DNA of 64,000 nucleotides, taken from DIGJ01 sp041821315 (GTDB lineage Bacteria > Bacillota > Clostridia > Lachnospirales > Lachnospiraceae). Position numbers and translations under genes: made by a program. The stretch spans positions 32,515 to 96,514 of the forward strand of contig JBGUEO010000017.1 of assembly GCA_041821315.1 (NCBI GenBank), given 5' to 3'. The notes beneath the pieces were generated by a model. It had not been told where the DNA came from, did no database searches, and worked only from the letters and a program-made list of their open reading frames with translations. This document shows positions 10,701-19,530 of this stretch, piece after piece (positions within the stretch are counted from its first letter, which is position 1; every line of letters begins with the position of its first letter).

Positions 10701-12180
10701 CATCGTTGAACCAGTTTTCCCTTTCATCATACATACTAATCTTATTTAGCAATGAAATCCGTTTAGAAAGAAGATTAAGATGATTATCTTCCTCTTCTTT
10801 TATCTGTAGCCGAAGAATCTCTTCTTCTTCCAAACGCTTTGAACTATGATTCTCTATTTCTCTTATTTCTTCTGATTTTTTCTTTTTTTCCTCTTCATAA
10901 TAATGATATAGCTCAGACCCAATCTGATTTCTTTCCGGTTCAAGCTCTTCTTTGTTTTTCTTGGCTATCTCCACACGGTTTTTGCAAAGCCTTAATTCCT
11001 TATCGGCTTCTTCAAAATATCCCTTATACTTAGCACATTCTAAAATATGAAGCCGTCTTTCAAGCTGTTCCACGCCATTTTCCATATGTTCTTGTTCCTG
11101 TAACGTCATGATATTTTCACGGATATGGAAATCTTTTTCTTCCTCTGCTTGATAAATCTGCAACGATATCTCTTCGTAGTCTAGTCGCTTTATCTCTCGT
11201 TCCATAGAAACAATTCGATCAAGAAATTCCTCCCTTTCTAAGTTTGCTTCATCGCACAAGACTGCTAGCTTTTTTATGAAACAGGCAGTCTTATTCTCAT
11301 ATGCCCTTTTCTCAAAAGTATCTTTTTCGTATGCTCGAGCTTGCTCCAAAACTGGAAGTGTTTTCTGCTTAAATTGTAAGATAGTATCCTTTCGCTGTAT
11401 CTTAGACTGGTTTTCTTTATACTGCATAATGTATTTTCCAAGAATACGTTCAAACTCTTTCATCCGATTCTTGTCTTTATTTAGCTTACTTTCCACGGCC
11501 TCCAAAAACCACTTTTCTACCAACCCCTTTTCATCCTTTGCCTCAGAGAAAAGATCCGACAAACCAGATTCCTTCAGATTTACCTTTTTAATTATGGTCT
11601 CCCATTCCTTATAATTGATCTGATAGTCCTTCAATTTATCAAAATACTGTTTTGACTGCGCCGGAAGATTCATATCATAATAGTAAAATTGCTTCGAATT
11701 TTCTTTTTTGTATACTTCAAATAACTGCCGACACGCATGATAACCCTTAAGATTAATTCCCTTATCCTGTTTTTCTACTACTGGAAGATGATAGATATCA
11801 TGCGCGCAGCGACTTTTATATTCTGTGATAAACTGTATGATTTCTAATTCATTGTTTCCTTCTTCCGACAAATCCTGATTTTTTCGTACCATCATTCCAG
11901 TCAGAACATAACCTGCACCTCCATCTAGTGCCCACTCAATCATGACAAATGTTGGTTTATTGCTAGTAAAATAACTTGCGAACGGACGATCCTTTGCATC
12001 TTTGTATCTCTTATGCATAAAAGGTGCCATAACCATTTGCACCAATACAGACTTTCCACCCCCATTTCGTAAGGATAACAGAGTACTTTCACCTTCTAAC
12101 TGTAACGTTTCATCGTTAATCTTAATCGAATTATTATTATAATTTAAATTAATGATACGAATTGCATTTATTTTACTCAA
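7774..12180 (-). CDS. jetC: Wadjet JetC, SMC/MukB-like ATPase
   Basis: About 1,468 residues. The head domain is split between the ends, with coiled coil between. Walker A is LRNGGGKSVLVQ (about 40-52). Two long Glu/Lys-rich coiled-coil stretches run from about 230 to 1240, with a less charged hinge-like stretch near 640-720. The C-terminal head has the signature NSGGEGFLSAF and a Walker B LIMDNPFAQTHSS. In Wadjet, JetC with JetA and JetB forms a condensin-like motor that extrudes DNA loops and triggers plasmid cleavage by JetD. The best start is TTG at 12180, after GGGGGTGG and overlapping the jetB stop. The residue after the Walker B aspartate is Asn where most SMC ATPases have Glu. Confidence 0.88.
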   Translation of the reverse strand: MSKINAIRIINLNYNNNSIKINDETLQLEGESTLLSLRNGGGKSVLVQMVMAPFMHKRYKDAKDRPFASYFTSNKPTFVMIEWALDGGAGYVLTGMMVRKNQDLSEEGNNELEIIQFITEYKSRCAHDIYHLPVVEKQDKGINLKGYHACRQLFEVYKKENSKQFYYYDMNLPAQSKQYFDKLKDYQINYKEWETIIKKVNLKESGLSDLFSEAKDEKGLVEKWFLEAVESKLNKDKNRMKEFERILGKYIMQYKENQSKIQRKDTILQFKQKTLPVLEQARAYEKDTFEKRAYENKTACFIKKLAVLCDEANLEREEFLDRIVSMEREIKRLDYEEISLQIYQAEEEKDFHIRENIMTLQEQEHMENGVEQLERRLHILECAKYKGYFEEADKELRLCKNRVEIAKKNKEELEPERNQIGSELYHYYEEEKKKKSEEIREIENHSSKRLEEEEILRLQIKEEEDNHLNLLSKRISLLNKISMYDERENWFNDEYEEDIHRNIMGEYEPAALDIKGQYFQEEEENLQKEWINKKKEKEETVELIYGLERKLEDIQKELFLSQEAIWQRKEKQDSLKAELTERSTILKYLELSEEKLFETEMIKDACQQKMRNTIETKRFYEKEYDSLEKEYHRLTQGMIIELPKDFKELLEESGIQYIYGMEWLKKNQRSEQENQKLVKKHPFIPYSIILSGNEVKKLQRLERTVYTSFPIPIIRREELDQGYDSLDTPLLAMDKVSFFVMFNDSLLNEAELGVLIEKKKEEMCQKEEIIFRKEEEYRGYLEKLETIKRQKVSRKGYDELNAQIEEEEIREKDLEENCFKLKEDQKEKKKYIELLNKFFTQEILHLKQIQDKIRNYHILVSLYEEYKTNRSEEEKVEHAISSLEQKIELKKERKESLQKEDRFFHQRLLVLQNEEKKIMEKAATFEEYKNKVREETLLSVGLKELEARYEAIMNFFSREEKEVFRELNKAQQNQKKKEEELFYIGKKYKLSQSEYWEVDYNRYEESQLEETFEINKHKEELLQSRWNQTDKKIAILTQQIMDAYQNMKEKCGEETPAIKSSIIRKEFKRIRNQRLEDIRRETVKLDSIDKKIQSYKENSSSLAEYNNLSIEEEIIWDEDFIAMTANALNEYKGCMIRDYKDCINKERSKKEKLQQMLNDLARIEDFCEDFFMRPIEALLRITEDAQAVIAQLNTTIASYDNLMEKLMVDISMIEKERDKVIELLEDYLKEVHHSLGEIDKNSTITIRDRTIKMLKINLPDWEESETLYRTRLNDFMEEITRKGIEILARNENIEEYVGTRATTKHLYDTVVGIGHVEIRLYKIEEQREYPITWSEVSKNSGGEGFLSAFVILSSLLYYMRKDDTDIFAEKEEGKVLIMDNPFAQTHSSHLLKPLMDIAKKTNTQLICLSGLGGDAIYNRFDNIYVLTLISANLKSGMQYLKSDHIKGSEEETMLVSHIHVEEQLDLIF

Positions 12181-12889
12181 CCAAATCCACCCCCAATACA
12201 CGCAGAACTCTTCGATAATTATTCTGATTTAGAAGATTCCAATCCATCAAATTATCCAATTTCTTTGTAGTTTTAATCATCTCATCCTCTTCTATATAAT
12301 CAAACAGTCCTTGTTTTTGCAAAAAATTTAGGATACGATACAAAAAACCTTGTTTGGTAGTCTTTGCCTTTGAACCCCTTTCATCACTCCTTAAGGCTTC
12401 ATAAGCTTCCAGCATATTGGAAAATGCAAGGCCATTTCTATCTTCTGTTTCCTCTGTGGAATTTTCTGTCCCTTCTTTTAAACGATTCGAAACACAATTG
12501 AGCAATTCCCCTGCTTTCATATAATCCCTGGATTTACTGCTACTTCCTTGTCCATCATAAAACTCTACCAAAAGGGTTAAAATTACAAACTGTGACAAGT
12601 AATAATCTTTATCTGTGGCACCTGAACGACATAAATCTGCTTTCAACTGATTTTTTGAAAATCCAAGCAGATTATTTTCTTCCTTTGGAATCAGGTATAT
12701 GGTATTACCATAACGCTCAATATTACTCATGGAGACCTCGCCCTGACTCTTTACTAGATTCATAATCTGCTCATTTTCCGTGTAAGCCTTATACAGGTTT
12801 CGGTCTACCTCTTCTTTTAATTCTCTATGCTCTAGCAAATAATAAAATATCTCTTGAGCAGACCTTATTTCCTCCATTGCATATGCCAT
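12173..12889 (-). CDS. jetB: Wadjet JetB, MukE/MksE-like subunit (DUF6063-like)
   Basis: A 238-residue mainly helical, acidic protein. I assign it from position, between jetA and jetC, and from its resemblance to the small MksE-type winged-helix subunit that dimerises on the kleisin. It matches what I recall of the DUF6063 family seen in type III Wadjet. The start is the ATG at 12889, behind AAAGGGAGTGA located just after the jetA stop; the upstream in-frame TTG at 12937 lies inside jetA and has no site of its own. It overlaps jetC by eight bases. Confidence 0.78.
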   Translation of the reverse strand: MAYAMEEIRSAQEIFYYLLEHRELKEEVDRNLYKAYTENEQIMNLVKSQGEVSMSNIERYGNTIYLIPKEENNLLGFSKNQLKADLCRSGATDKDYYLSQFVILTLLVEFYDGQGSSSKSRDYMKAGELLNCVSNRLKEGTENSTEETEDRNGLAFSNMLEAYEALRSDERGSKAKTTKQGFLYRILNFLQKQGLFDYIEEDEMIKTTKKLDNLMDWNLLNQNNYRRVLRVLGVDLVE

Positions 12890-12906
12890 ACATTCACTCC
12901 CTTTCT

Positions 12907-14508
12907 TTAACTTGCGCGAAAGGAAACATTGGAACAACGAATTGTTTTGATTATTCCTGTTTCACTTTCAACATTTTCGAACACGACACTACTTCCGTCT
13001 AAAATTCGATATACTTCTACACTTTTAATATCACTCCATGCTGGATTTTCTTCAATTAATCTCAAAAGTGTATCATTTAATTCAAATGTGGTAGGTACTT
13101 CTAGTAGATATTCACTTCTCTCTTTTTTCAAGGCGTGAATATCAATGAATTTGTGTTTCAATAATTCTATGATTACTTCCCGAAAAATTTCTACCGAAGG
13201 AATTAAGTCTTCTCTCTCTTTGGCATACGTTTCTTTTAGTTCCTTAAGAGAAATTCCTTTCTCATGACCTGCATATCTTAATATAACCTTAAGGCAATTC
13301 TCATACTTTCTTATTTTTTCTCTAAGCAGTCTTTCTTTTTCCTCCTGCCACGCTTCTTCATCAAAACTTAAAAGTTCGTCTTCTTCTTCAATTTGCTTCT
13401 TTCGAATTGATTTTTGCATCTCCAATGATTTATTCAAATTATATGTTTTTGGCAATTGCTGTTGAAACAATGGACGAAGAAAGAAGTCAAGTTCCTCTAA
13501 ATACTGCGGGTGTTTCAAAACTTCATCATAAAGCTTTGTTCTTAAATGAAAGCGCTGAATCAATGCCATCTGTGATAGTTCCTCTAACTCTTTTGTATAT
13601 AAAATTTTCAAATCAAAATGACTATTTAGTATCTTTTGGTGCTCATCAATGGAACGGCTCAAATATGTTTCTATCGTCCTTAGATTTTTAAGGTTTTCTT
13701 CCTCTTTATGATCGAGTTTCTGAATACTAATATTCTTTTCTTCTAATTCCTGTGCCCGGTTTTTTACAATTTTCTTATAATTCAAAAACTTTTTCTTGGT
13801 ATCACTGATAGTCTCTAAATTTTCTTCCAATATTTCTTTATAATCTGTAACCGAATAATTTAGGGCATTCCTCCTGATTTTACCCATGGCTTCCTCAATT
13901 TTTTGTAGTTGAATCCGCAACAGATTAAATATATTTTTCACCTCATCTACCGCTTTGTCATAAGTTGCCCGCTCTAGATGCATCTTGAATATCATTTCAT
14001 GTATCGTAAGTTTCATGTTATTTTCGATTTCAAGAGTAGATAGTAAAAAACTATACCCATCCTCTGTCAAATAATAGGAAGTTCTTCGAACATCTTGATC
14101 CACATATATAATTCGATTTGCAACAAACCGAATGTTCATGATTTTATACGCTCTTTGTTCAAAATCAAATCCATCAAAGTACATTGCACGCCCTTCATCA
14201 CAAAGCACGATGTTGATAATGAATTCTCCCAGTTCTTTGCAATTTTCATAAGATAGACTTTTCTTAAAACAACGCATGTTCATGCTATCAATATAGGCAC
14301 CAATGTCATCCATGGTACATGCCTCATCCTTTAAGGATTGCTCCATAATATATAATAAAATGGCAAAAATAAAATTAATCTGTTCGTCCATTTTTTCAAT
14401 TTCATATTGTTTCCAAGTTGTTTTCTGTATGCTGTTTTTTAGTAAAATAGCATACATACCAACACTTTTCATCCGTTTTGGAAACTGCTTCAAAAAATCA
14501 TAATCCAC
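12907..14508 (-). CDS. jetA: Wadjet JetA, kleisin-like subunit
   Basis: A 533-residue protein resembling the JetA family (MukF/MksF-like kleisin). The N-terminal ~200 residues look like a helical winged-helix dimerisation region, followed by a heptad-rich middle (about 200-320) and a C-terminal winged-helix-like end. As kleisin it would bridge the JetC heads and bind JetB. The start is GTG at 14508, behind CAGGAGGAT, which lies inside the jetD C-terminus; the genes overlap by 11 bases, so translation is coupled. Subtype III is my reading from the gene order D-A-B-C and the recalled families, not from a search. Confidence 0.82.
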   Translation of the reverse strand: MDYDFLKQFPKRMKSVGMYAILLKNSIQKTTWKQYEIEKMDEQINFIFAILLYIMEQSLKDEACTMDDIGAYIDSMNMRCFKKSLSYENCKELGEFIINIVLCDEGRAMYFDGFDFEQRAYKIMNIRFVANRIIYVDQDVRRTSYYLTEDGYSFLLSTLEIENNMKLTIHEMIFKMHLERATYDKAVDEVKNIFNLLRIQLQKIEEAMGKIRRNALNYSVTDYKEILEENLETISDTKKKFLNYKKIVKNRAQELEEKNISIQKLDHKEEENLKNLRTIETYLSRSIDEHQKILNSHFDLKILYTKELEELSQMALIQRFHLRTKLYDEVLKHPQYLEELDFFLRPLFQQQLPKTYNLNKSLEMQKSIRKKQIEEEDELLSFDEEAWQEEKERLLREKIRKYENCLKVILRYAGHEKGISLKELKETYAKEREDLIPSVEIFREVIIELLKHKFIDIHALKKERSEYLLEVPTTFELNDTLLRLIEENPAWSDIKSVEVYRILDGSSVVFENVESETGIIKTIRCSNVSFRAS

Positions 14509-15502
14509 AATATTTATCCTCCTGCCAAAAATCCTGTATGCACAATACTTCCTGGGGAATGTATTTTCCCAGCTTCAATATCTTACTCATCCTAAACTGA
14601 ACTTCCTTTGAAAAATGCTCCAAAAAAATCCACTCAATATTTTTCTTCTGCCCCTTTTTTGTATCTGGGAGCTTCTCTATATCCCCTGCCCTTTGAAGCA
14701 TACACAAATACCCATTAGCAAAGGGTGCTATCCTAGTTTCTTGTTCAAACATATGATAGAGTCGTTCATATATCAATATTCCTTCATAATCTAAATCGCC
14801 AAAATATAAGAGTTGATTTTCCTTCTTCTTCATATAAGGTTCTGCACAAAGATTAAAATCTTGAAAAGAACGAACAATCCCATTCCCCGCACCATAAATC
14901 AATGTTCCTATCCTTACGCCTAATATCCTATCATGACCATTCAAAAGACTTTTTCTCATACTATAAAAAGTATCTTTGTTTTCAATAATAAGAATATTTT
15001 GAGGTGTCTCTTTGCTATTTGAAAAATAAGACAAGGGCTCGGTTGTCTCATATATCAAAAGATCTTCCATTCGAATTCCAGTTCGTTTTAGTATCTGCTT
15101 CCCTCCTTCCTGCTTTAAAAACTTTTCTCGTTTCCATATTTGAAAGCTTCGTTCATTCAAGGATACCTCTTCCTCCAAATAATGCTTCTGATAGATAATA
15201 AACTCATTTAGCATCCACACCCACTGTCTATCAATGGCATATTTATCCAAGTGACTGCTATAATAAGTAATATCAATTTGAGGGGACATCTCAAACATAA
15301 GTTCCTCTAAAAGCGCACTATAATCTTTTTTTTCTTCCATCACCCAATAACGATTGTAAAGAGCCGGCTTTTTTCCATTCGTTCCAGAAGCCTTGACTGG
15401 CTTATAAATGCCCTTCTCTATCTTAGCGAGAATTTGTTTTGAAAATTCTGAATATTCTTCCTTATATTGTTTTTGTAACTCTTCAATAGTTATTTGCTTC
15501 AT
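14498..15502 (-). CDS. jetD: Wadjet JetD, toprim-type nuclease subunit
   Basis: A 334-residue protein with a C-terminal toprim-like (DUF2220-type) domain. The toprim glutamate is in ILIIENKDTF (about 175-184) and the DxD pair in YFGDLDYEGILIYERLY (about 233-249), the arrangement shared with topoisomerase VI A-type nucleases. JetD cuts the plasmid after the JetABC motor has engaged it. It is first in the operon; in type I Wadjet it is usually last. The ATG at 15502 follows AAGGGAAG. The 230 bases upstream contain the symporter gene's terminator and must hold the operon promoter, but I see no clear consensus. Confidence 0.85.
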   Translation of the reverse strand: MKQITIEELQKQYKEEYSEFSKQILAKIEKGIYKPVKASGTNGKKPALYNRYWVMEEKKDYSALLEELMFEMSPQIDITYYSSHLDKYAIDRQWVWMLNEFIIYQKHYLEEEVSLNERSFQIWKREKFLKQEGGKQILKRTGIRMEDLLIYETTEPLSYFSNSKETPQNILIIENKDTFYSMRKSLLNGHDRILGVRIGTLIYGAGNGIVRSFQDFNLCAEPYMKKKENQLLYFGDLDYEGILIYERLYHMFEQETRIAPFANGYLCMLQRAGDIEKLPDTKKGQKKNIEWIFLEHFSKEVQFRMSKILKLGKYIPQEVLCIQDFWQEDKYCGL

Positions 15503-15633
15503 TTTTCTTCCCTTTTATTGATTACTTGTTAAGCCATTTGTTCAATCTCTATTACTCCTTCATTTTACTCTATTCTACAAAATTTCACAATAAGATACGA
15601 TCTGTGTGAATTAATCCATTCATTTTCTTGCAA

Positions 15634-15685
15634 ACAAAAAAATCACTGTGCACAACCTAGTTAGGTTATTGCACAGCGATTTTGC
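15634..15685 (-). terminator. Strong intrinsic terminator after the symporter gene
   Basis: On the minus strand AATCGCTGTGCA and TGCACAGTGATT form a long stem closed over a self-complementary AACCTAACTAGGTT segment and followed by T7. It separates the symporter from the Wadjet operon. Confidence 0.85.
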
Positions 15686-15732
15686 TTTCATTTTAATACC
15701 AGTACAATACATACACAGCGGAACGTATCCGA

Positions 15733-17097
15733 TTAACTTAATTTATCTTTTTTTAAAATGTCATCCACTGATTTTTCATCGTAGAAGAACAAAACCACCC
15801 CTCCTAGCACACAAAAAATACATGCGATAATAGCTACTAAGCGGTATCCCCTTCCATTACCCATTCCTATGGTTGCTACTGCTGTAAAAATTAGCATAGC
15901 AATACTTTGACCCATTTTAAAAGCAAAGGTTCGGGCTGCATAAAACATTCCTTCCCGATTCTGTCCCGATATCTTGGCATCACTTTCTGCAATATCCGCA
16001 ACTATAGCATTTGGCAAAATTCCAAAAATAGCCATTGGTAACGCAGCTAGTACTACTAAAATATATCCTTGCATTACAGGAGTAATTCCCATAAAAGTTC
16101 CAAAAAAAGAAGTAAATAGGTAGGCTATAGAAAACAGAGCAAAAGCAAAAAGCACTAATATTTTTTTCCCTACCTTCCTAGAAATTATATTAACAGGCAT
16201 ATAAAACACAACCGACAATACACTCATAATTATAAAGTAAACTCCCGACATAGCTGTATCCAATCCCAAAAGACTTGTAACAAAGAACACAAGACCAGTT
16301 TGAAACATGGTAAGCGCAATCCAGTATAAAATATCCGACGCTACAAATACCCGGAAGTTTTTATTTTTAAAGGTACTAACTAGTGAAGAAACTGCACTTC
16401 CCTCAGAAGGTTTTGCTATCACGTATTCTTTTTCTTTAATTGCAACTACCGGTACCATCATACAAAGGTAGGCAATGACTGCAAATATTAAAAATGTAAC
16501 TCTTACCGCTGCAACTCTTCCCATGGAAGGCTCGAATATTTTCCAAATTGCAGAAGCCTGATACCCAAGCGCTGTTCCCAAAAAGAATGTAAGCGAAATG
16601 ACAGTGGAAATATTTAAACGCTCTTTAGATGTATGACCTAATTCTGCGATAAGCGCATTGTAAGGAGTGCAATAAGCCGTAATAGAAATGTAATAAAGGA
16701 TAACAAAGACAAACAACCACAATGCATTAAACCAGCTTGTTCCATTAACCGGTGCACAAAAAACCAGTACTGTAGATGCAGCCAAAGGAAGCGCTGACCA
16801 TTTTAAAAACGGAATTCTTCTTCCATTTTTTGATTTACATCGGTCAGACAAAGAAGCAATCCATGGATCTGTAACTGCATCAAATATTCTTCCAAGAGCT
16901 GCAATTGCTCCAATAATCGTAATAATTCCTAAAATGGCCAATCCTTGTGGAATAAATACCGTTTTGACACTTCCTTTGGTTGCCAAATCTGGCTGATAAA
17001 AATAAACTAGCCAACTACTTATAACACCTGATAACAAAGACCAACCCAATTGTCCCACTGCAAATAACCACATTTTTGAAGCGGATAGTTTTTTCAT
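15733..17097 (-). CDS. GPH-family (MelB-like) sugar/cation symporter
   Basis: A 454-residue major-facilitator protein with about 12 hydrophobic helices. The cytoplasmic loop LSDRCKSKNGRRIPFLKWSA (about 85-104) is the hallmark of the glycoside-pentoside-hexuronide symporter group. It should import a sugar, glycoside or uronide with Na+ or H+. No glycosidase is adjacent, so the substrate is open. The TetR-type gene 70 bases upstream on the same strand probably regulates it, which is uncommon for this transporter family. Confidence 0.88.
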   Translation of the reverse strand: MKKLSASKMWLFAVGQLGWSLLSGVISSWLVYFYQPDLATKGSVKTVFIPQGLAILGIITIIGAIAALGRIFDAVTDPWIASLSDRCKSKNGRRIPFLKWSALPLAASTVLVFCAPVNGTSWFNALWLFVFVILYYISITAYCTPYNALIAELGHTSKERLNISTVISLTFFLGTALGYQASAIWKIFEPSMGRVAAVRVTFLIFAVIAYLCMMVPVVAIKEKEYVIAKPSEGSAVSSLVSTFKNKNFRVFVASDILYWIALTMFQTGLVFFVTSLLGLDTAMSGVYFIIMSVLSVVFYMPVNIISRKVGKKILVLFAFALFSIAYLFTSFFGTFMGITPVMQGYILVVLAALPMAIFGILPNAIVADIAESDAKISGQNREGMFYAARTFAFKMGQSIAMLIFTAVATIGMGNGRGYRLVAIIACIFCVLGGVVLFFYDEKSVDDILKKDKLS

Positions 17098-17167
17098 ATG
17101 CTATTTCCCCCCTATTAAGTAAGATGTTTATTACAAATAAAATACACCCTCTTTATAAGTAATCATC

Positions 17168-17734
17168 TCAATCTTTTCTGATACAAATTCCATCAAAAAT
17201 AATAGAAACCATTTCGTCCATAGCTTCCTGATAGGAAATTTGATTCTGTATTAAGATTTCTCCATTTATCAGTCGCTCATATACTTCACAAAGCATAAGC
17301 TTAAGTACTGTTATATTTATTGTTCGAATGATTCCTTCCTTTTGTGCCTGATGTAAAAGCTCTATAGCAGATTCCCAATCTGTTTCAATCTTAGTTTCTA
17401 TCTTCGTATATAGCTGTGGATATGCATTTTTAATTTCATTAATACGACGATAATCTAATATACTGGCATATGTAGGAACTATAGCAAATAGTTTTCTACA
17501 TTTGTCCAATGTATCAAGTTTTTCATTTCCTAATATATTTTTTTGTTGTCTCTTAATATCTTCAAACGTACGATCGATTGCTAACTCGATGGCCTGATTT
17601 TTTGAAGATATCATTTCATAAAGAGTACGTTTACTAATGCCTGCCCTTTTTGCTAAAGAGTCCATCGTAAATTTCACACCACTTTCTTTAAATTCCTCGA
17701 TACAACATTCAAATAATCTATCAATTAATTCCAC
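17168..17734 (-). CDS. TetR-family transcriptional regulator
   Basis: A 188-residue protein with an N-terminal helix-turn-helix, FTMDSLAKRAGISKRTLYEM (about 20-40), and a divergent helical ligand domain. The start is GTG at 17734, after AAAGGAGA; the longer frame would begin at a TTG before that site. It precedes the symporter gene in the same direction, and the pair probably form one unit in which the regulator represses its own operon. The effector is unknown. Confidence 0.85.
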   Translation of the reverse strand: MELIDRLFECCIEEFKESGVKFTMDSLAKRAGISKRTLYEMISSKNQAIELAIDRTFEDIKRQQKNILGNEKLDTLDKCRKLFAIVPTYASILDYRRINEIKNAYPQLYTKIETKIETDWESAIELLHQAQKEGIIRTINITVLKLMLCEVYERLINGEILIQNQISYQEAMDEMVSIIFDGICIRKD

Positions 17735-17835
17735 TATTATTCTCCTTTGCAAACCAATAAAACTATTTTAGTTTTTATAATTTCATTATATCAAAACTAT
17801 CCGTATTTGCAACAACTTATTTTTAATACTGATTC

Positions 17836-19386
17836 CTATTGAATTACTTTCACTTCCTCCATAATTAATAGCTTATTTTTTTTCCATATCGATGCAAATT
17901 CACTATATGGTACTGGTGTCTTACCTTTACCGATTTCTAACGTTATGCCTGGTATACGAAAAACTCTCATATGATAGCTACGAAAATCGCCAGTTGCCGT
18001 AGCTTTATTTACCGTTTCAGCATTGCCATACCCAGTTACTTCTCGTGCACAAGAATTCATCTTTTTTGTTAGCAAACTTATGCTTTTGCTGGCGGAAGTT
18101 GGAACGCTGCTAAAAATAATTTCTCCTGCAGCATGATAATTTACAATAGCAACTATCGTATGCTTATTTTTATTTAGTTTTTTTATTACTTGTGCAATTG
18201 CTTTTGTCTCATTTTCGCTCAATGCATATTTTCCAGCGTATCCCGCAGCTCCTGCTTTTTTACGATTGCCTTTTCCAAATCCAACCTTAAAATTACGATT
18301 AAGATCTACTCCATTCGCATTTGCTTTCCAATCGGCAGCTGAAGTTGTTCCCATCATAGCATAGAGTTTTTTCCTTAATTTATCACTATCAATGCCCGAA
18401 ATTCCCTCCTGTACAAGCGTAACCCCATCTGGGTTTGCCATTGGGATATAAATGATTGACATCGTATCAAGTAAGTCAATGGGCTTACAACCAGCGATAG
18501 ACTTATTATAATGTTCCAAATAATACTCTATCTGCTTCATACATAACAAACTTGTCATATATTCTCTCGCATGCAAATTAGCAACAACAAGTAGATGCTT
18601 CGTTGCATCCGGATTTCCAAGTTCAATTTTATATAAATTTCGATTGTCAACGGTTTTCCCGATCACCGAGGTGGCACAATACTGTGAATATTTCATTTGT
18701 AGCTGTTTCACATCTGCCTCATATTCCTTGTATGTATATCTTGCATTTGATGTATCTACGATTTCTTTATTATTAAAACTATATTTTTTTGCCTTTCCAT
18801 ATAACAAAATAGAATCACTACCTTTAAAAAGTGGTACCACTTCATAAACATAAGCCTGATTATCTTTTATCCTTTTATCATAAAAATCATTTCTCTTTGT
18901 GACCTTTAATACTTCATATCCATCCAATCCCTTTCTCTTACGCCTTACCTCATAATAATTTGCATATTTGTCCCTATTCCACACTAAATGTACACATTTT
19001 TTTGATACGCTTGTTGTTTGAATTGTTTTAATCTTTCCTGGAATTCTAATCTCAATGGAAACGCCTTCTCCCATCAATTCTTTATTTTTCCAAGTCATAA
19101 TTTTGATTTGATAGGATTCCTCCGCCTTACCATCAAAAACTGCACTATTCTCACTGAGCACCACTTCTACTTTTTCCTCCGAAGAATCAAGTACAATAAC
19201 TTCATACTCATCACACGCTTTTACTTCATTCCAGTTGATTTTTACTGTGTTTTTAGTATTTGCGATATCAATCTTTTGAACATCAAACAATTCCTCTGCT
19301 TGTATGGTTACTGGAACTGTATAAAAGCAACAAATAAATATATATATAATAATCCACACTCTTGTTTTTTTTATTTGTATTCTCAT
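17836..19386 (-). CDS. Secreted M14-family zinc carboxypeptidase with FN3-like domains
   Basis: 516 residues. A signal peptide (about 1-31) is followed by two fibronectin-III-like segments (about 35-115 and 118-205) and an M14 peptidase domain (about 215-516). The zinc motif HxxE appears in NLHAREYMTS (about 270), substrate residues in NPDG and NGVDLNRNF, the third zinc histidine in NYHAAGE, and the catalytic glutamate in ITLEIGKG near the end. It would trim peptides or peptidoglycan stems outside the cell. Gene 19531-26292 lies upstream on the same strand but is separated by a terminator. Confidence 0.88.
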   Translation of the reverse strand: MRIQIKKTRVWIIIYIFICCFYTVPVTIQAEELFDVQKIDIANTKNTVKINWNEVKACDEYEVIVLDSSEEKVEVVLSENSAVFDGKAEESYQIKIMTWKNKELMGEGVSIEIRIPGKIKTIQTTSVSKKCVHLVWNRDKYANYYEVRRKRKGLDGYEVLKVTKRNDFYDKRIKDNQAYVYEVVPLFKGSDSILLYGKAKKYSFNNKEIVDTSNARYTYKEYEADVKQLQMKYSQYCATSVIGKTVDNRNLYKIELGNPDATKHLLVVANLHAREYMTSLLCMKQIEYYLEHYNKSIAGCKPIDLLDTMSIIYIPMANPDGVTLVQEGISGIDSDKLRKKLYAMMGTTSAADWKANANGVDLNRNFKVGFGKGNRKKAGAAGYAGKYALSENETKAIAQVIKKLNKNKHTIVAIVNYHAAGEIIFSSVPTSASKSISLLTKKMNSCAREVTGYGNAETVNKATATGDFRSYHMRVFRIPGITLEIGKGKTPVPYSEFASIWKKNKLLIMEEVKVIQ

Positions 19387-19420
19387 AGGACTCCTTAATT
19401 GTTTTAGTAAATAAAAATAT

Positions 19421-19448
19421 CACGCAGAGAAAATAATGTCTCTGCGTG
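19421..19448 (-). terminator. Terminator between the repeat-protein and carboxypeptidase genes
   Basis: CACGCAGAGA and TCTCTGCGTG form a perfect ten-pair stem with an eight-base loop. A weak T-rich stretch follows on both strands, so it may act bidirectionally. On the minus strand it ends the large surface protein gene. Confidence 0.75.
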
Positions 19449-19530
19449 TTATTTTAATGTTTTACACGTATGATTGATTTCGCCCTTTCCGGACAATGCT
19501 CTGTCTGTTTTTCTTTCTAATTAAAACAGC

